Assembly (NCBI GenBank): GCA_008921705.1
Contig: VFFE01007650.1
Span: 742,748 to 806,747, forward strand
Source: Burhinus oedicnemus
Lineage: Eukaryota; Chordata; Aves; Charadriiformes; Burhinidae
Length of the DNA: 64,000 nucleotides
Reading direction: 5' to 3'
Shown: one piece after another, positions 1 through 13,131 of the stretch
Layout of the letters: each line of letters starts with the position of its first letter
Numbering within the stretch: the first letter of the stretch is position 1
Notes under the pieces: generated by a model
The model's input: only the letters and a program-made list of their open reading frames with translations
The model's database searches: none
What the model was told of the DNA's origin: nothing
Position numbers and translations under genes: made by a program

Positions 1-2689
1 ATTGTGTGCATTATGAAAGTACTTTTCAGAAGTGTTAACTATACTCGGTGTGCTGTATGCACTATATTGTGTGTAGTGGCCTTGGCTTTAAATTATGTGT
101 TGTATATAAGTATTTCTGTGTAGAAAAACACACACAAACAACATTACTGAACCACATCCACCTGTGTCTGCAGGACACATTCACACAACAGCCAGTGTCT
201 ATGCCCAAACACACTCCCAGGCTTTCCAGAACTGTTGTGCCTTTTCAGTTCTCAGCTACAAAAAATACAGACTGGGAATTCTGTCTTGGCCGAACAATGC
301 AATGCAGTAAACAGTATGTTTGTTTATTGCAGAAGAATGAAGAACCAAATCTACTCTAAATAGAAAGTGAATTAATGGATTCAGAATTCCTAGATATTTC
401 CAATATGGGGCTTACATGGCTTTTCTCACTCTGATTTTCTTTGATAAAAATAGCTGTTACAGGCCTAGGAATTAACAAATTAAATTTGAAAAGTGTAGGT
501 AGAAATCACACAATATATACTTACAGTAAGCACCAGAAAACCTTCTTTGATAATAGCTAGCTGCAGTAGAAATATTTAAATTATTTTTATTGTTTGCGTA
601 TGAAACACATCTCTTGTGACAAACTTCAAGGTCAACAAACTACCATTTCAGGAATCCTATCTTAGTCATAGCAACAACTTAAAAAAAAAGTAAGAGAACA
701 CTGAGAAGGGGAAATTTTAGTGGTACCATACCTTAAATTTTCCCTTTCATTACCTTAGTCAATTTGACAGCTCTTGTTCTCACTAGAGGAATCTGAAACT
801 CTAGACTACATTTTACTTTTCGTTGTCAAACAGAGGCCAAATAACATATGAAGAAAGTTTAAATCCAGATGAACTACAGCATACTAGACTGCAAGTAGCA
901 TACTGCTGGGATTTGTCCTCTGATGCGATACTGTTTTGAATCCAGTTTCTGTTGCTTCTTAGTGCTAAATTTCATTCTTCCAAAAGTCAAATATTCACCC
1001 ACAGCTCTCTCATTCATGGTCTAAAGAGGTGACAGAGGCCTCTGAGTCAGCTCAAAATCTGAAAAAAGACAAAACAGAAATAACAAAAAGTGTGCCTAAG
1101 CATGCCTTAATTGTTGCTTTTCAATAGAAAAGGATGGAAAAGGGACGATAGGAATAAAAGGAAGGAAATATATCCTGTTTTAGCCTGGGAGCACAGAAGT
1201 TCTGCTTTTCAGGCTTGGCTTTGACATGACTTCCGAGTAGCAATGAACAAATCTTCACGTCTTTTCACCTCTCTGTTGCTGCTTATACTTCTCTGTCTGT
1301 CTTCATGTGATGCTGGTATTTTTGAGTGCTTTGAATTGGACAAGACATACAGAGTGGCTAAATATAAAAGTGTAATACTCAGCCTAGCGTGCAGAGTAGT
1401 TCCGAACAACTAATTAACTTTTAAAAGAGTAACATTAAACAGGATGTTAAAGATACTGTAACAAAGTAAGTTTTACATTTAACATCTCCTCTACAATAAA
1501 AGGATTTGGAAGATTTTTCCTTGTAAGTCGAATAGGTGCCAGTTAAAAGAAAATTATTTAGTTACTGTGTGGTGAATTGAAAGTCATAGTTGTGCAATTA
1601 GCCTGAAGCAGAAAACCTCTTGAGTAATAGATTCAACAGAAAATCAGAAATCTAATAATGATTTGGGGGCATGGTTTTAAATAAACCTTTGTGAGATGAT
1701 GAGAAGGAAACATTTCAGTATGAGATGGTGGCTTGCTTAAGAAAGACATGGAACACACAAATCTCCTGAAAAGATATCTATGCAGCTCCTGGATCTGCTG
1801 CATTACAGAAAATATTTTGGTTAGCGCTCCTTGCACAAAATATACCTTATCCAGTCAGGAAATGAAACCAAATTATGTGATATAACTTTTTTTGCCACTG
1901 GCACAAGTTCTGCACAAGGTCTGATTCATCTTGAGCGTAGTAACTTGCAAGCATACGGCCCTTTCACCTCAGTAGGATATTTTTAGAAGCTTAATATTCT
2001 AAAAAGAAGGAGAATATTCTTTGGAGTGGTGGAAAATCCAACACTACTACTTCAAACTCTTCTGGTGAGCAAGATGATATTCTTGTCAAAGCAACACCAA
2101 TACTTTTATAAGCACCACCCTAAGATTTTCACTGACTCATATAAATGTTGTGGTGTTTATTTGTGTTCTGGTGAACTACCCAGTTCAATTTGGAAATAAG
2201 TAACATTCACCGTCATGTGGACAGAAGAAGCATAATTCTATCAGCTCTGGTCTGTTGAAGCTTTGCTCCATCTTTAGGATGTAAAATTGGGATGTGCCTT
2301 TCTTTGACCCTCTTTTTTAATCTAGCCAGCTCCCTAGTCCTTAAATTCTCACAAAACATTTACTTATGTCCTAGAAACGCTCTGTATGAGAGGAACCTGC
2401 AGCAAAGTCCCTGCAACCCACTGCCAAGATTCCACAAGGAGTTAAGAGCTGACTGTGAGGGCTTGTCTGCTTCCAGAGCCAGGAGCAAAATCTTTGCCAC
2501 AGGAAATAAGATAATGCATCAACAACTTAATTTATCTTCCAATAGAAGCGCCTTGCCTTGGGGAGGTACACTGAATGCCAGATGCTGTCACACCAAAATC
2601 TGAAGCAATTTCATTATTGGTCTTTCAAATAAGGAACAATAATTTGTTCAACTTATTGTTCAGAGATCATTTTGAGGGATCCCTCTTAA
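1..2689. other. AT-rich stretch without recognisable gene or repeat
   Basis: Both strands carry only short open frames of about 100 codons or less, with no recognisable domain. There are short CA/GT-rich patches near the left end. I see no CR1 or LTR end sequence and no RNA gene in this stretch. Confidence 0.6.
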
Positions 2690-3150
2690 AGACCTACAGA
2701 AAATATGGAACCTAGAGTCTTGATTGTAACTGCATGTATCAAGGGCAAAAAGGTAGCATAAAGCCAGAGAAACGGTTTGTCAGGGCCCTGAAGGTGCCAG
2801 AAGGTCTCTGCTGGAGCCATCCTCCACCCCTGCCCATGGCTCAGGGCCCTGAAGGTGCCAGAAGGTCTCTGCTGGAGCCATCCTCCACCCCTGCCCATGG
2901 CCCAGGACCCTGTTTCAGCCCAGCCCAGAGCTGTCAGCCCCTGTCCTAGTGATGTCACAGCAATGGTAGCCTCAATCTCCATCTTCATCCCTGTAGGCAG
3001 TTGGTCTCCCGGGTGGACACCCTCCCCCCCAAATGTATGCTGCAGCTTGTCTCCAGCCCTGCCTCTGGTCCCAGTTCCTTTTGCTCCTCATGGGACCACC
3101 TGGATAGACCATGGTCTTGGTTCCTTGTTTGGTACATCTGACACAGCTAT
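2690..3150. other. GC-rich patch containing a 61-bp tandem duplication
   Basis: This patch is clearly richer in G and C than its surroundings and includes an eight-base C run at 3023-3030. Frames stay open on both strands because stop codons are rarer in GC-rich DNA. None of the translations looks like a known protein, and the 61-bp duplication inside shifts the frame. It may be part of an old, unrecognised repeat. Confidence 0.5.
2781..2902 (+). repeat. Two-copy 61-bp tandem duplication
   Basis: Copies at 2781-2841 and 2842-2902 begin CAGGGCCCTGAAGGTGCCAG and run in step for 61 bases. The only difference I see is the last base (T against C). A short echo of the unit start follows at about 2903 (CAGGACCCTG). 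Near-identity points to a recent duplication by slippage or unequal exchange. The unit length is not a multiple of three. Confidence 0.95.
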
Positions 3151-5235
3151 AGATAGACATGGACAAAGATTAAGCCAAGTCTGCAAAAAACAGTCATCTT
3201 TTCTCAAAATCATTATTACTTTGGGTATATTTCAGGACTCTCCTTGTGCTTATATGCTATGTGGAAGCTTGGACAGCATTTTCTGAAGTCATAAGGTGAT
3301 GAAAAATTAGTCAAGCTAAGTCACAGTAAAAACCTCTGTAGTTAATAATAATTTAAACTGCTGATAGGTGCAAGCATGGAAGAAGTCTTTCAGAGGGTGA
3401 AAGAGAAATTTAACAAAAGCTGGTTAATAGTAAATTAACCTACCTGTTAGATAGTCTTCTGACTCAGATCAACAGAGTTGATAGCCAAACTGACAAATCT
3501 GTATTTTAGACTATTTCTCTGCACAATAGCATATGTAGAAACTGGTAGTACAGAGGAAGGTAAACGTTAGTAGTAAATGAAAAAAAAAATTGGCCTGGAA
3601 TTAAGTCATGACTGGGTGGAGTTGGGATGAGCTTTATTAAAAGTTTTTCTGAATTACTTCATAACAGGAAAAAATTACATAGCATTAAATGCATTGATGA
3701 TACCAAGATAATAGAAACTACAATGATTGTACCATGGAAGAAAAAGGAACAGACCAAAGGAGAGAAGTGGAGACAACAGAATAATAGATGGATTTAGTGC
3801 TACAAATGAAAATCTTATTTGAAGAAAACTAAGAAAATCATGAACAGTTTGAATGAAATGCAGCTTGAGTGAGCTGAGGGTGATAGAAATAACAAGCTAA
3901 ATAATTAATAAAACTGTTCAAGAAAAAGCAGCAGATACAGTACTAAAAAAAGTAACAGATTGGTAGAAAGATTGCTCATAAAGGGACTAAGACAACAGCT
4001 TGGTTATTACATGTGGCACACCTCAGGCTTTGACTGAAACAGAGAACGTAGGTGTTGATTCAAAATCCAGGAAAGTCAATGGAAATATTCCTTTTGACTA
4101 ATAAAGAGCTTTGGGACAGGACCTCGGCTATTGGTGTGTGTCCGGATGTCAAAGAAAAGTCTTATTAGGAAAAAAGGTTCAAGAACCAAAGCAAATGGAA
4201 GAAAACTGCAACCTTCTCTAATTAGAGATAATGGAGACTTGAGCAGTACCACAATTATATGATGTTCCAGTGGCAAAACCCTTATGTGCGTCTGTGTAAG
4301 GAGTTGTTCTGGTTAGAGATGAGATTGCATATTTTCAGCCACAAATGTTGCTTCCATTTAGATGTGGAAAAGGATAATTAGTGCCAAAGTAGACGCCATC
4401 AGTACTATGTGTTATGTAAACCAAGACTAGTGTGAATATGAATTCGTATATATTTATACATAATTATATGTATAGAGAAGCAGGTTTTCAGGGTATAGAT
4501 TTTGTTTGTTTCGATCCAAATAGCTATTCTTTAAAATAAATACGGAATTGATTCTCCATTTCTCCAGTATATTCAACATGGACAACTGAAGTTTGTTAAA
4601 TCCTGCACTTTTCTACTCTTATTGACTGGCTATTATTCAGGAATGTTATTCCTGAGTTCTCTTATTTTTCTCTATCAAAAGGATTGGAATGCTACAGGTT
4701 TGCTAAGCAAAATAACTTCCCAATGTACATAAAAATTAATTTATTAGTTATCTTGTAGTTCTTATGGCCACTTTTAAGGCTCTAGGTTATAAGCAAATAG
4801 CCCCCAGTAAATATTTGGATGCAAATAGTTTATTCATATGTCATATTTCAAGTGGTCACAGTTTTATCACAAATCTCAAAATATTTGTTCTTTGTATAAA
4901 CGTCTCTATTGCTGAAAGAAGTCACTACATGGAAAAACTCAGCTTCTACTCACAAAATGTTCCTACTCCTCACGAATATGGAAGGTATCTTGAGCTCATG
5001 AGCTGACATCATGTTCTCTCAGAAATAAAAGTTAACTAATCCCCCAATTTTGTTTTTGAAAAGTTTGAGCACACATTTTAACACAGCTGATGATGTGGTA
5101 TGATTCCAAGTTTCCTTACTTAATAACCTCACTTCTGCAGATGAGAATATTAGAAAATTACTAATGAATGTATTTTATTCACTCTGACTCTCTGAATTCA
5201 TGTTCAAAAGAAGTTAAATAAAGTATAGTGAAGCA
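3151..5235. other. AT-rich stretch, nothing recognised
   Basis: Only short frames are present. A short AT palindrome-like patch lies near 4455 (8-base arms TATACATA / TATGTATA). I see no gene or clear mobile-element end. Confidence 0.55.
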
Positions 5236-5362
5236 AAGATTATCCTGAGCTTACAGATAAGGAGTGAGGTAACAGGGTTATTTGTCAAAGATTAAGTGTA
5301 GGTCAGACTGCCCAGATCTTCTGGTTCTCAGTCTAGCGTCTTAAGCACAAGACCTTATTTGA
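5236..5362 (+). mobile_element. MIR/CORE-SINE-like relic
   Basis: The segment follows the 3' half of the MIR/CORE-SINE consensus as I remember it: ATTATCC..., CTTACAGATAAGGAG (consensus-like TTTTACAGATGAGGAAACTGAGG), a 'GGTCAGACTGCCCAGATCTTCTGG' equivalent and a closing 'CTTAAGCACAAGACC'. The match is diverged and made by eye, so the family is tentative. The likely state is an inert fossil. Confidence 0.5.
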
Positions 5363-6689
5363 ACTTCAAATATTTCAATAAGAAGGTTGAGAGAAAAACG
5401 ACGTGTTAAAGCCCAAAGTCTACCTCCACACTCTGGAGAAATGCTCCTATAGACAATGGTGCTATCCCTCTTGGATATATAAACACGTCTCTTGTCGGAC
5501 TAGAGCCCTGCTAGGATAAAGATACCGAAACAAGTAACTATTCTCACAGATTGATATCCTCACATTAGTATCCTCACAGTTAAATCAGAATACAAACACA
5601 AAACAATCATTGTGCAGGTACATGAAGAGACGTGAACAAAAAATAAAAATCTTGGACTGAAGCACAGGGTGTATTTTCTAAACCATTTGTGACTATCCTC
5701 TTGCTCTTCATGTCTACACTCTTACAGCGAAGAGGACACTGTAAGATACCCCTTGATGGTTGTAACTTGGGATGATACGACACTTTGCAATGTTGTCTTT
5801 CATTTTAAAGAGCAGTTAGGGTGATTTCAAAGCTTATTATTGTATGCCATGATTCCAAGAACTTTTAAAACCTTTTTTTTTTCTTTCAGATATTAACATA
5901 TTATATCAGACAGGTCAACTTCTTGATGCAATATTCTTCATTGCTATTAAAGTGAAATTTGACCTAATATCAAGGCTTCCTATTAAATTATTTAAATGAA
6001 TTTAACTAAAAGTGGCAGTATCAGAACTATGATCTGGTTAGGAATTCCTTACTTGTGGAATCCTGGAAACCTATATTTTAAGAAGAAGTGTACCCTCATA
6101 TTTTCTTTTCTTCTTGGAGTTCAGTAAGACATGAATGTTTAAGTACTCAGTTTAACACTTAAAATGGAGCTTGCCATTTACTCTGTTACACCAGTGAATT
6201 CAAAAGAATATGCCAAATTCTTATCTCACATTGTGTTCTTATACATGAATAAATGGCTGAAGTAAAATCAGGTCTGAGTGTTGGAGATTATAACAGAGAT
6301 TGACTATCCCATGTCTATGGTAGCTGTTTAATGCCTCATTCTGAGTACCTAGTGATGGTCATAACTATGTAGGGTGTTGACCAGATGACTTTCTGCTCTG
6401 ATCCAGTAAAGAAAATGTAAGCATTCTGAAATTACTCTGTTGAGGGAATAGAGGAATTAAATGATTTAATTAAGTCCCTGCCCATAGTGCCACAACTGAA
6501 GCAGCTCTAGAAGTATTTTGACTGTATCATAAATGCTTATGAAAGTGCTGGAGAAAAGGGACATCAGGACCTCCATATCCTTTCTCTTAAACAGGAATCA
6601 CAGCTTACTGAAATTTATCCCCTCACGCAGGCTAACATCAATGTCCACCAACCACCTCCTCAACAAGGCAAGAAAGCCTCTTGATACCC
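5363..6689. other. AT-rich stretch, nothing recognised
   Basis: It contains a pyrimidine run ending in CTTTCAG at about 5889, which looks like a splice acceptor, but there is no coding frame behind it. No repeat family is recognised. Confidence 0.5.
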
Positions 6690-6786
6690 TCCCCTGAGAC
6701 CCTGGGGGCTGTTGTTAGTTGCCCCTGAAGCTATCTTTTCTCCAGGCTGAACAAGTCCAGTTCTCTCAGGCTCTCCTCAAAAGGCA
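6690..6786 (-). mobile_element. CR1 LINE fragment (old, short)
   Basis: The core 'TCTTTTCTCCAGGCTGAACA', followed by 'CAGTTCTCTCAGGCTCTCCTCA', is the plus-strand view of CR1 ORF2 encoding the '[18 protein letters not shown]' region. The left boundary is uncertain, and similarity may reach back to about 6640. It is too short and diverged to be active. Confidence 0.75.
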
Positions 6787-8839
6787 TTTTATAATGCTGT
6801 ATTTGATTAAAAAAAATAAAGGTATATCACCTTCTTGGAACATAAGTGAGCCGGGAAAGGCAAGATTTTTCTTTCTCACAGAAAACTATCTGTAGCACAC
6901 AAAGTGAAAATTTATTTCTCCATAACCTGTTTTCTAATGATCACCTGATAACGTTGCTAAATAAGGTCTTTTGCATATTTTATTTTTAAATGAAAATAAG
7001 CTTCTTTTATTAGGATGTGTATTCTGGTTGATTGTTGGAACAAGTTCTGGCAGGCATCAGTGGACCCTGCTGACTGCACTGATCCATTTAACCAGAATTC
7101 ATCCATGAGGCAGAGTTGCTTCTGACAATCGTTGTCCTTCTGCTGCTTGTGACCAAACATGTTCCATGACTGATTTTTTTGTATAAACAGAATTGATAGC
7201 ATTAAAATCTATCAGAAGCCATGATACAAGGAACTTGGAAACAGAGGAAAACATTGAACTATGTTCTTCAGAAACCTCAAGACTTCTCACAGTAGGGATG
7301 ACTGTCCTAGAGTGAAGAGATACAAGGCCGCATACTAGCTGGATCTTAATTCAAATTCTTGCAACGCCATGGTTTTGTGTCAGTAATCTCACCTTCATTG
7401 AAAAAAATGCAATCACTTAACTGCTAGACAGACTGGTCTGCATTACTATGATATGTATTGTGGTAACTACCTACCTTTATGGAAATAGTACATCCTACCT
7501 TTCTCAGAAATTGTAGACCTCTTTTGGAGAGTACAAGCCTAACAATTCTTTTTCTAAAAATGAAAACTACCATCTTTGATTAGTAATATAACATTTGCAA
7601 TGAGCAGGCAAATGTACTACTGTTTTGTTTGTACACTTTTGTTCTCTTGCTACTTTTTCCTTTGAGATTTTTTACCACCACTGTCTCTAATACCACTTTT
7701 GCCAACTTTTTATGATCAGTAGTAGATGAATGCTGCCAGCTTTCGTTTGCTCTGATGCCGCGTGGAATGATTCATGTAGGACTTTTTTTGAAGGTGATTA
7801 CTTCTTATGAGCTGATTACTTCTAATTGAGAATAGCTGTGGTGAGAGATTTGTTCTTATACTTTTTACTATTTGTGAACTTTTGTGCTCGTATGCTTTAT
7901 CTTGTTCTCTGCCCTGACAGCAGTTGCAATGACTGTCCTGTCAGAGGCCCAGCCCATTGCCTTCCCTGTCACAATATTAACTTCTCTTCTCACTCCTTAA
8001 TTTTTCTTTTCTGTTAACTATGTTTCAAAATTAAAGCTGCAGCTAGTAGTATCCTTGTGCAGTAGCATATGAGGAGATGTGCTGAGGGCAATTCTCTTTT
8101 CTCTTCAGTTTTTCTGTAGTCCAGGAACACTTTCCAGACTCCTGAGAAGCTCAAGGTTTCACAGATGTTCCCAGTAACTTGCACCACAGCAGGTAGCAGC
8201 ATGTTGCTTTTGAGTGTAGATGCAACCATTCATTCCTTCCGACTCATCACAATGGAGAATTAAACCATTTTCATTTTTTATATATGGCAACACTTCAAGA
8301 AATACGTGTATAAAGCTGCTTATGTGAAACAACTTGAAATGTAAAAACACCAGCAATTCTGAGTGAGAGAAAAACCTAAAAATCCAATAAGTAGTGTTTC
8401 CTCTTGTAGAATGTTACTGGAATATATTCTATTTACTGTGTAGCTCTATTCAGAGCCCTGCCTTTTGAATAGCACTTTAGCAGTAAAAATTACGAAGACA
8501 ATTTGCTAGCACATTCCTTACTTAGAACAAGTACTTCCAAGCAACTGTTAAGCCATCCATCACTAGACAGACAAGCAGATAGGCTGAACTCAGACATCAT
8601 AATTCAGTCACATTCTCTATTTTATGAGATGGCTAGTCATATTCTACGCTGGCTCAGGTATCCTAAAGCATCTGTGGCTCCTGCACTTACTCAGCAATTG
8701 TGTTAGAGCTTTTGGATTGGTGGTCTTAGTTGTTATATTATACTTACTTTGTTCTACCAATAAGCCTTTACCAGACAAGTGTTTGTTTCCTGTACAGGTA
8801 GATTTAATTTGCAGCACAAACCATTAAGTACTAATCTTC
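6787..8839. other. AT-rich stretch, nothing recognised
   Basis: Short frames only on both strands; no repeat or RNA gene recognised. Confidence 0.5.
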
Positions 8840-9640
8840 TCAAGGGGGTGGAGGACGTGCAAGAACTGGAAAGCTCTCAGACCACTGAAGGAAGAAAGCT
8901 GTTGCTATTCCTGTAAGGGAGAAGCATCTGTGCAATTGATCAAAAGGAAAGAAAGGTACGGGGGTAGATTTTAGTGGTGTATGAGCATAGGGAGTAGCAA
9001 TGAGTAATGGATGATGGATAAGTCTGGAGGTGGTTGAGTGTGGGATATCAGACTGGATGGTGGGCAGGAATGTAGAGAGCTGTGAGAACTGCATGTGGCA
9101 CAAATGATAAGGAATAGACTGCTGGGATATAAAGTGATGAAAATGGGTACCTTAATGTGCTCAGCCCAAAACATGCTTGGTCTCCCAAACATGCTGTTGA
9201 ACTGAGCTGTGCTGGACGCTGAGAAAAGGGGGCAGGTGGCCTTGGATGGGGGAAGGGAAGGCAGGTTCAGTGCAGGCTACAGGCTCTGCCACTGAGGTGA
9301 ATCTGCACCCCTGTGAGGACACAGGCTGTGATATCTTAGGAGATGACCACCTTCAGCCCTGGCCACCTTACGCTTCCACTGAGAATCTGAATGTTATGAC
9401 ACAGCCTTTCATCACACACACTGAACTCACAGCCTCCCTTTTCCAACACCCGTACCCCATACTCAATCCACAGCTATCCCAACTCATTCTGCACATAACC
9501 CCGTTTGCCAGGCCAACAACCCAGCCCACAGCTCTCCATCCCCTTGGTGCATCTTCCTCACGACTCTTTTCCTCCCTTTCTCAGCCCATCGGTCCTACGT
9601 CAGCCTGCACAGGATGGATAAGCTGAGAACACCGGTCTTT
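8840..9640. other. Strand-asymmetric block: purine-rich left half, C-rich right half
   Basis: From about 8840 to 9260 the plus strand is rich in G and A; from about 9260 to 9620 it is rich in C. This leaves a 126-codon plus frame (9246-9626) and an 87-codon minus frame (8840-9103) open. The translations show proline, serine and threonine bias but no domain I recognise. I treat the frames as composition effects rather than genes. Confidence 0.4.
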
Positions 9641-12135
9641 TAGTATCATGTACACTCAGAGTTTCTGAGGGCATAATTCTTAGGAATGAATAGTGGATTT
9701 AGTGTTGGGTTATGGCTGATCTGTCAGGGTTCATCAAACACCGTGAAATATCAGCCATACAGCAGACACTTAGTGACTGCAAACCAGTAAATTAGAGTGA
9801 ACTTCAATCTCAGAGTTTGCATGAATTGTTAATATTTGGAAATAATTTGAAATCTAGAGGAAGAAACTCTCTCAGACAAGCTCTTATATGTTGTGAGAAA
9901 CTGGTTTGTGGGTCAACCCTCATTAAAAAAGGAGTTCCCTAGAGAGAGAGGAGTATAACATCATTCATTCTATGATTAGTTAAATTTCAGATTTACATTT
10001 GGGCTTGCTCATGCAGTTTCTGGTCTTCCAGATTATTGCCTGTGACCCTTCTTTCCAACATAACTCCGTGGAGATTAAAAACTGAATTGTTACACATTGG
10101 CTGTGACGTAATCATTAGCCTTTTCAGAGTATTTGTCCCAGTGTCTGTGCATCCTGTATTTGTGAATCAAATGCAGGTCTCTGGGCTCAGTGTTCAGCTG
10201 CTGTGAACTATCTTCAGAGGACCTATGTTGAAATAAACCAGTTGATGATTTGTGTTATCATGTGGAAAGGGAAACCAGAGACAGACCAAATAACTTCGTG
10301 ATTGCTTTTTGTCGGTAAATGCCAGTATAGTATAACCTGGTCAAAGCATGCTAAAAGGCAAAAGATATAAAGTTTGCAACAATTCTTGGTTGCTTGACTG
10401 CAGATATTTGATAGAACTTGGTGGGGCATAAAGTCTGCAAAGAATCCTGAAATGTTATATGAAGATTGTATTAAAATACGAAAATATGAAAAAGTGAAAA
10501 AATGAACACTGGCTATATTTTCACATCTTATGAATGAGTTTATTAGAAAAATAAAGAATTAGCTGGCTCAGGCATTTAGAATAACTACTGTTAGCTTCTG
10601 GCCAAGGTAATGTATACTATTTTCCTGGATAACTGCCACATCCTCTCACAGTTTTTTTTTTTTTAAAAAGTGGTATTTCTTTAAATGTCAATTTAGGCTG
10701 TGCTGCATTATGTCAGATTATAGAATTTTCTAGGATTTAACTTCATATAACATGGTTAACAAACAAAGTTTATATTTCATAAGAAATGCCATATTAAGAA
10801 AGAAGTTTTTAGGAATTGAGCAAATTTTATCTTACCAGTGACAAAAGAAAATACTTGGACAAAGCACAATAAAAACTAGGCATAGGTAATTAGGCAAAAT
10901 GAAAGATAGAACTCATTCCTACAGGAAGTTAGTTTACTGGACTATCTTCTCTAAGGGTTGCCAAAATACCTATGCAGGCAGCTGGAGAGGACAGGTTAAT
11001 ACTAATCATGAAATCCTAGGGTAGCTCAGGTTATTAGGACTGCGGTGGGATCAGGATTTCATTCACAGGCTGTATAGGCAGGTGATCATTTCAAGAGACC
11101 CCCAAATGAGGAATAACAAAACCCAGAGCTGCATTGGGTGCTGATACTTGTCTCAGGCAAAGCCATCGCTGTGTTTGGCTCAGGCAGATTTAGCCACACA
11201 GCGTATGGTTCAAGTATGGTAGAGCTCATGCGGCCTAAATATGTTTCAGCACACAGCCATTAATAGATGAGCACTATCAGCACTCTTCTAACTAGGGAAA
11301 TGTTTTGCACTTTTTATATTTGACATGGAACAGCTCTTGAGAGCTAGAACTAGGTATAACAACTGCAGCCTGCTTTTTTTGAGTATGTGTGCTATTCCAT
11401 AGACTCAGAAACACTGACCCTTATATCAGGGATCAAATAAAACTGAAGGAGAAGATTTCTGAGTTTTCTGAATCTCAGTGTGTGAATTGAGTCTATAATA
11501 ACACTTTCCCCCTTTTTCAAACGAAAGATAAGGATTTCTTACATTTTTCTTCTCTACATGTAGATCTCCTGGCTCATCCACTGACACAATATAGTGTATT
11601 TTCACATGCAACATGGAAGTACATTTATTATTGTAGTATTTAATGCCAGTAGAATGTAGTATCTAGTTTGAGAGAGCAACACCATTGAACTGAACTCTTT
11701 TCCTTCTGGAAGATACTTGCTGAATTAAAATGTTTTGGAATGTGAAGAACACCAGCGTCTTGCATCTGTCAGAAAACTATATCCTTAGAGTGGATAGGTG
11801 ACATAATACCAGACCCTACAGGAAAACGTGCTGGGAGAAACTGTGGTTCGCGTTGGCTTAAAAAGGATGCTGACAGCTTTAGGATGCTGACCTTAGAAAT
11901 GTGAATGCAAAGGCAAACTTTATGGTTATAGATAAAGTTGACTGTTATGCATACAGAAAGTTGACTTATTCCAGTGTCAGATTCCTTGACATATTAAATC
12001 TATTCCATTAGGGGGTGGAGGGGAAAAGCAAAGCACAGGGAAATTATATTTCTGTGTGGAAGAAAGAACTCTCTGCACTCTTGATTGTATCTGTTATTTC
12101 ACACCATTTTTAAAAAGAAACTGCATTAATGAATG
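9641..12135. other. AT-rich stretch, nothing recognised
   Basis: It contains a T13 run followed by A5 at 10652-10669. No gene, RNA or mobile-element end is recognised. Confidence 0.5.
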
Positions 12136-12275
12136 GAATCTTATAAGGAGGTTAAAATCATACTCATTTTATAGATCAATAAATTGAGACAAAACATAAT
12201 TAAATGACTCATCAGAGGCTGTGCTAGAAGTGACTTGTGAACTAATTTAAAACAGTGCTCATGGAATCTCCATCT
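12136..12275 (+). mobile_element. MIR/CORE-SINE-like relic
   Basis: The series CTCATTTTATAGATCAATAAA, TTGAGACAAA, AATTAAATGACTCATCA, GGCTGTGCTAGAAGTGACTTG tracks the MIR 3' half (TTTTACAGATGAGGAAACTGAG, GGTTAAGTAACTTGCCCA, CAGCTAGTAAGTGGC). The alignment is diverged and judged by eye. Confidence 0.5.
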
Positions 12276-13131
12276 ACGCTTTTTATCAAATTAAAATATG
12301 AACAGGAAAAAATTGAATAATGCTTAATTTAATACAATGTGTTTAATTTTTCACATTTATAGTTATTTACTGTAATATTTCCAAGCAAACTTAAGTTACT
12401 TGTTTAGGAAAGGCCCCAAAGAATACTGTGTCAGCTGTCCTGCAGCTTTTCCTCCAAAAGGTCCAGAAAAAGGTGATGCGGACAATACTTTCTCAATCAT
12501 TCATGCAGCTGAATCTCTCAATGTAATTTTCTGCTCACCAAAATTTAAGCTATACTGCAAGATGAAATCTTTTTCAACCAACATCAGAAAGAGATAAAAT
12601 CATTCATGATAAAAATCAGCTGTCTTCACTGAAATTACATCAGAAATTCATTTGATTAAGAAATTACTCAGCTCTGTATTGCTTCTGAGCTGTTGCTACA
12701 TGCTAATAAAAGTTATCTCACACCAGCAGACCTCACTTCTGGTTAGTTCTGGGGCTTGTGCTATGTAACTCTAAGGTCCAATTCATGAAGGCTTGAGGCA
12801 GCATTCTTGAAAACTCCCCGAGCTGGACAAATGATACCTGCAGCTCATATTAAGTCTTTGTGAACTTTTGTTCACTCTTTGTGAATTTTAAAAGTACATT
12901 GTAACTAAAAAATGGGATGCTATTGGTTTTGCTCTCTGAATTGGGGAATGCAAACATATTCTAACAGGTCAGGTTTCTCATTTGTTTTTCTCCACATTTC
13001 TCCTGGCAACATGAGCAAATTACCTCTTTGTTGTTTCAGAATTGGATAAACTGCCATTTAGCAACTTCCCTTACATTAGAAATTTTTTCGTAATGTCTAG
13101 CCTGAAACATCTCTTTTGAATGTTAAGCACA
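12276..13131. other. AT-rich stretch, nothing recognised
   Basis: Contains small GTGAAC/GTTCAC repeats near 12860-12890. No gene or repeat family is recognised. Confidence 0.45.

Noticed and set aside
2686..3286. 100-143 codon frames around the tandem duplication
   Set aside because: Open on both strands because of local GC, and the 61-bp duplication would shift the frame of any real protein.
3590..4080. Possible very old CR1 (GATGATACCAAGATAATAG)
   Set aside because: Only one short word resembles the CR1 'GATGACACCAAG' site; flanking sequence does not follow the consensus order.
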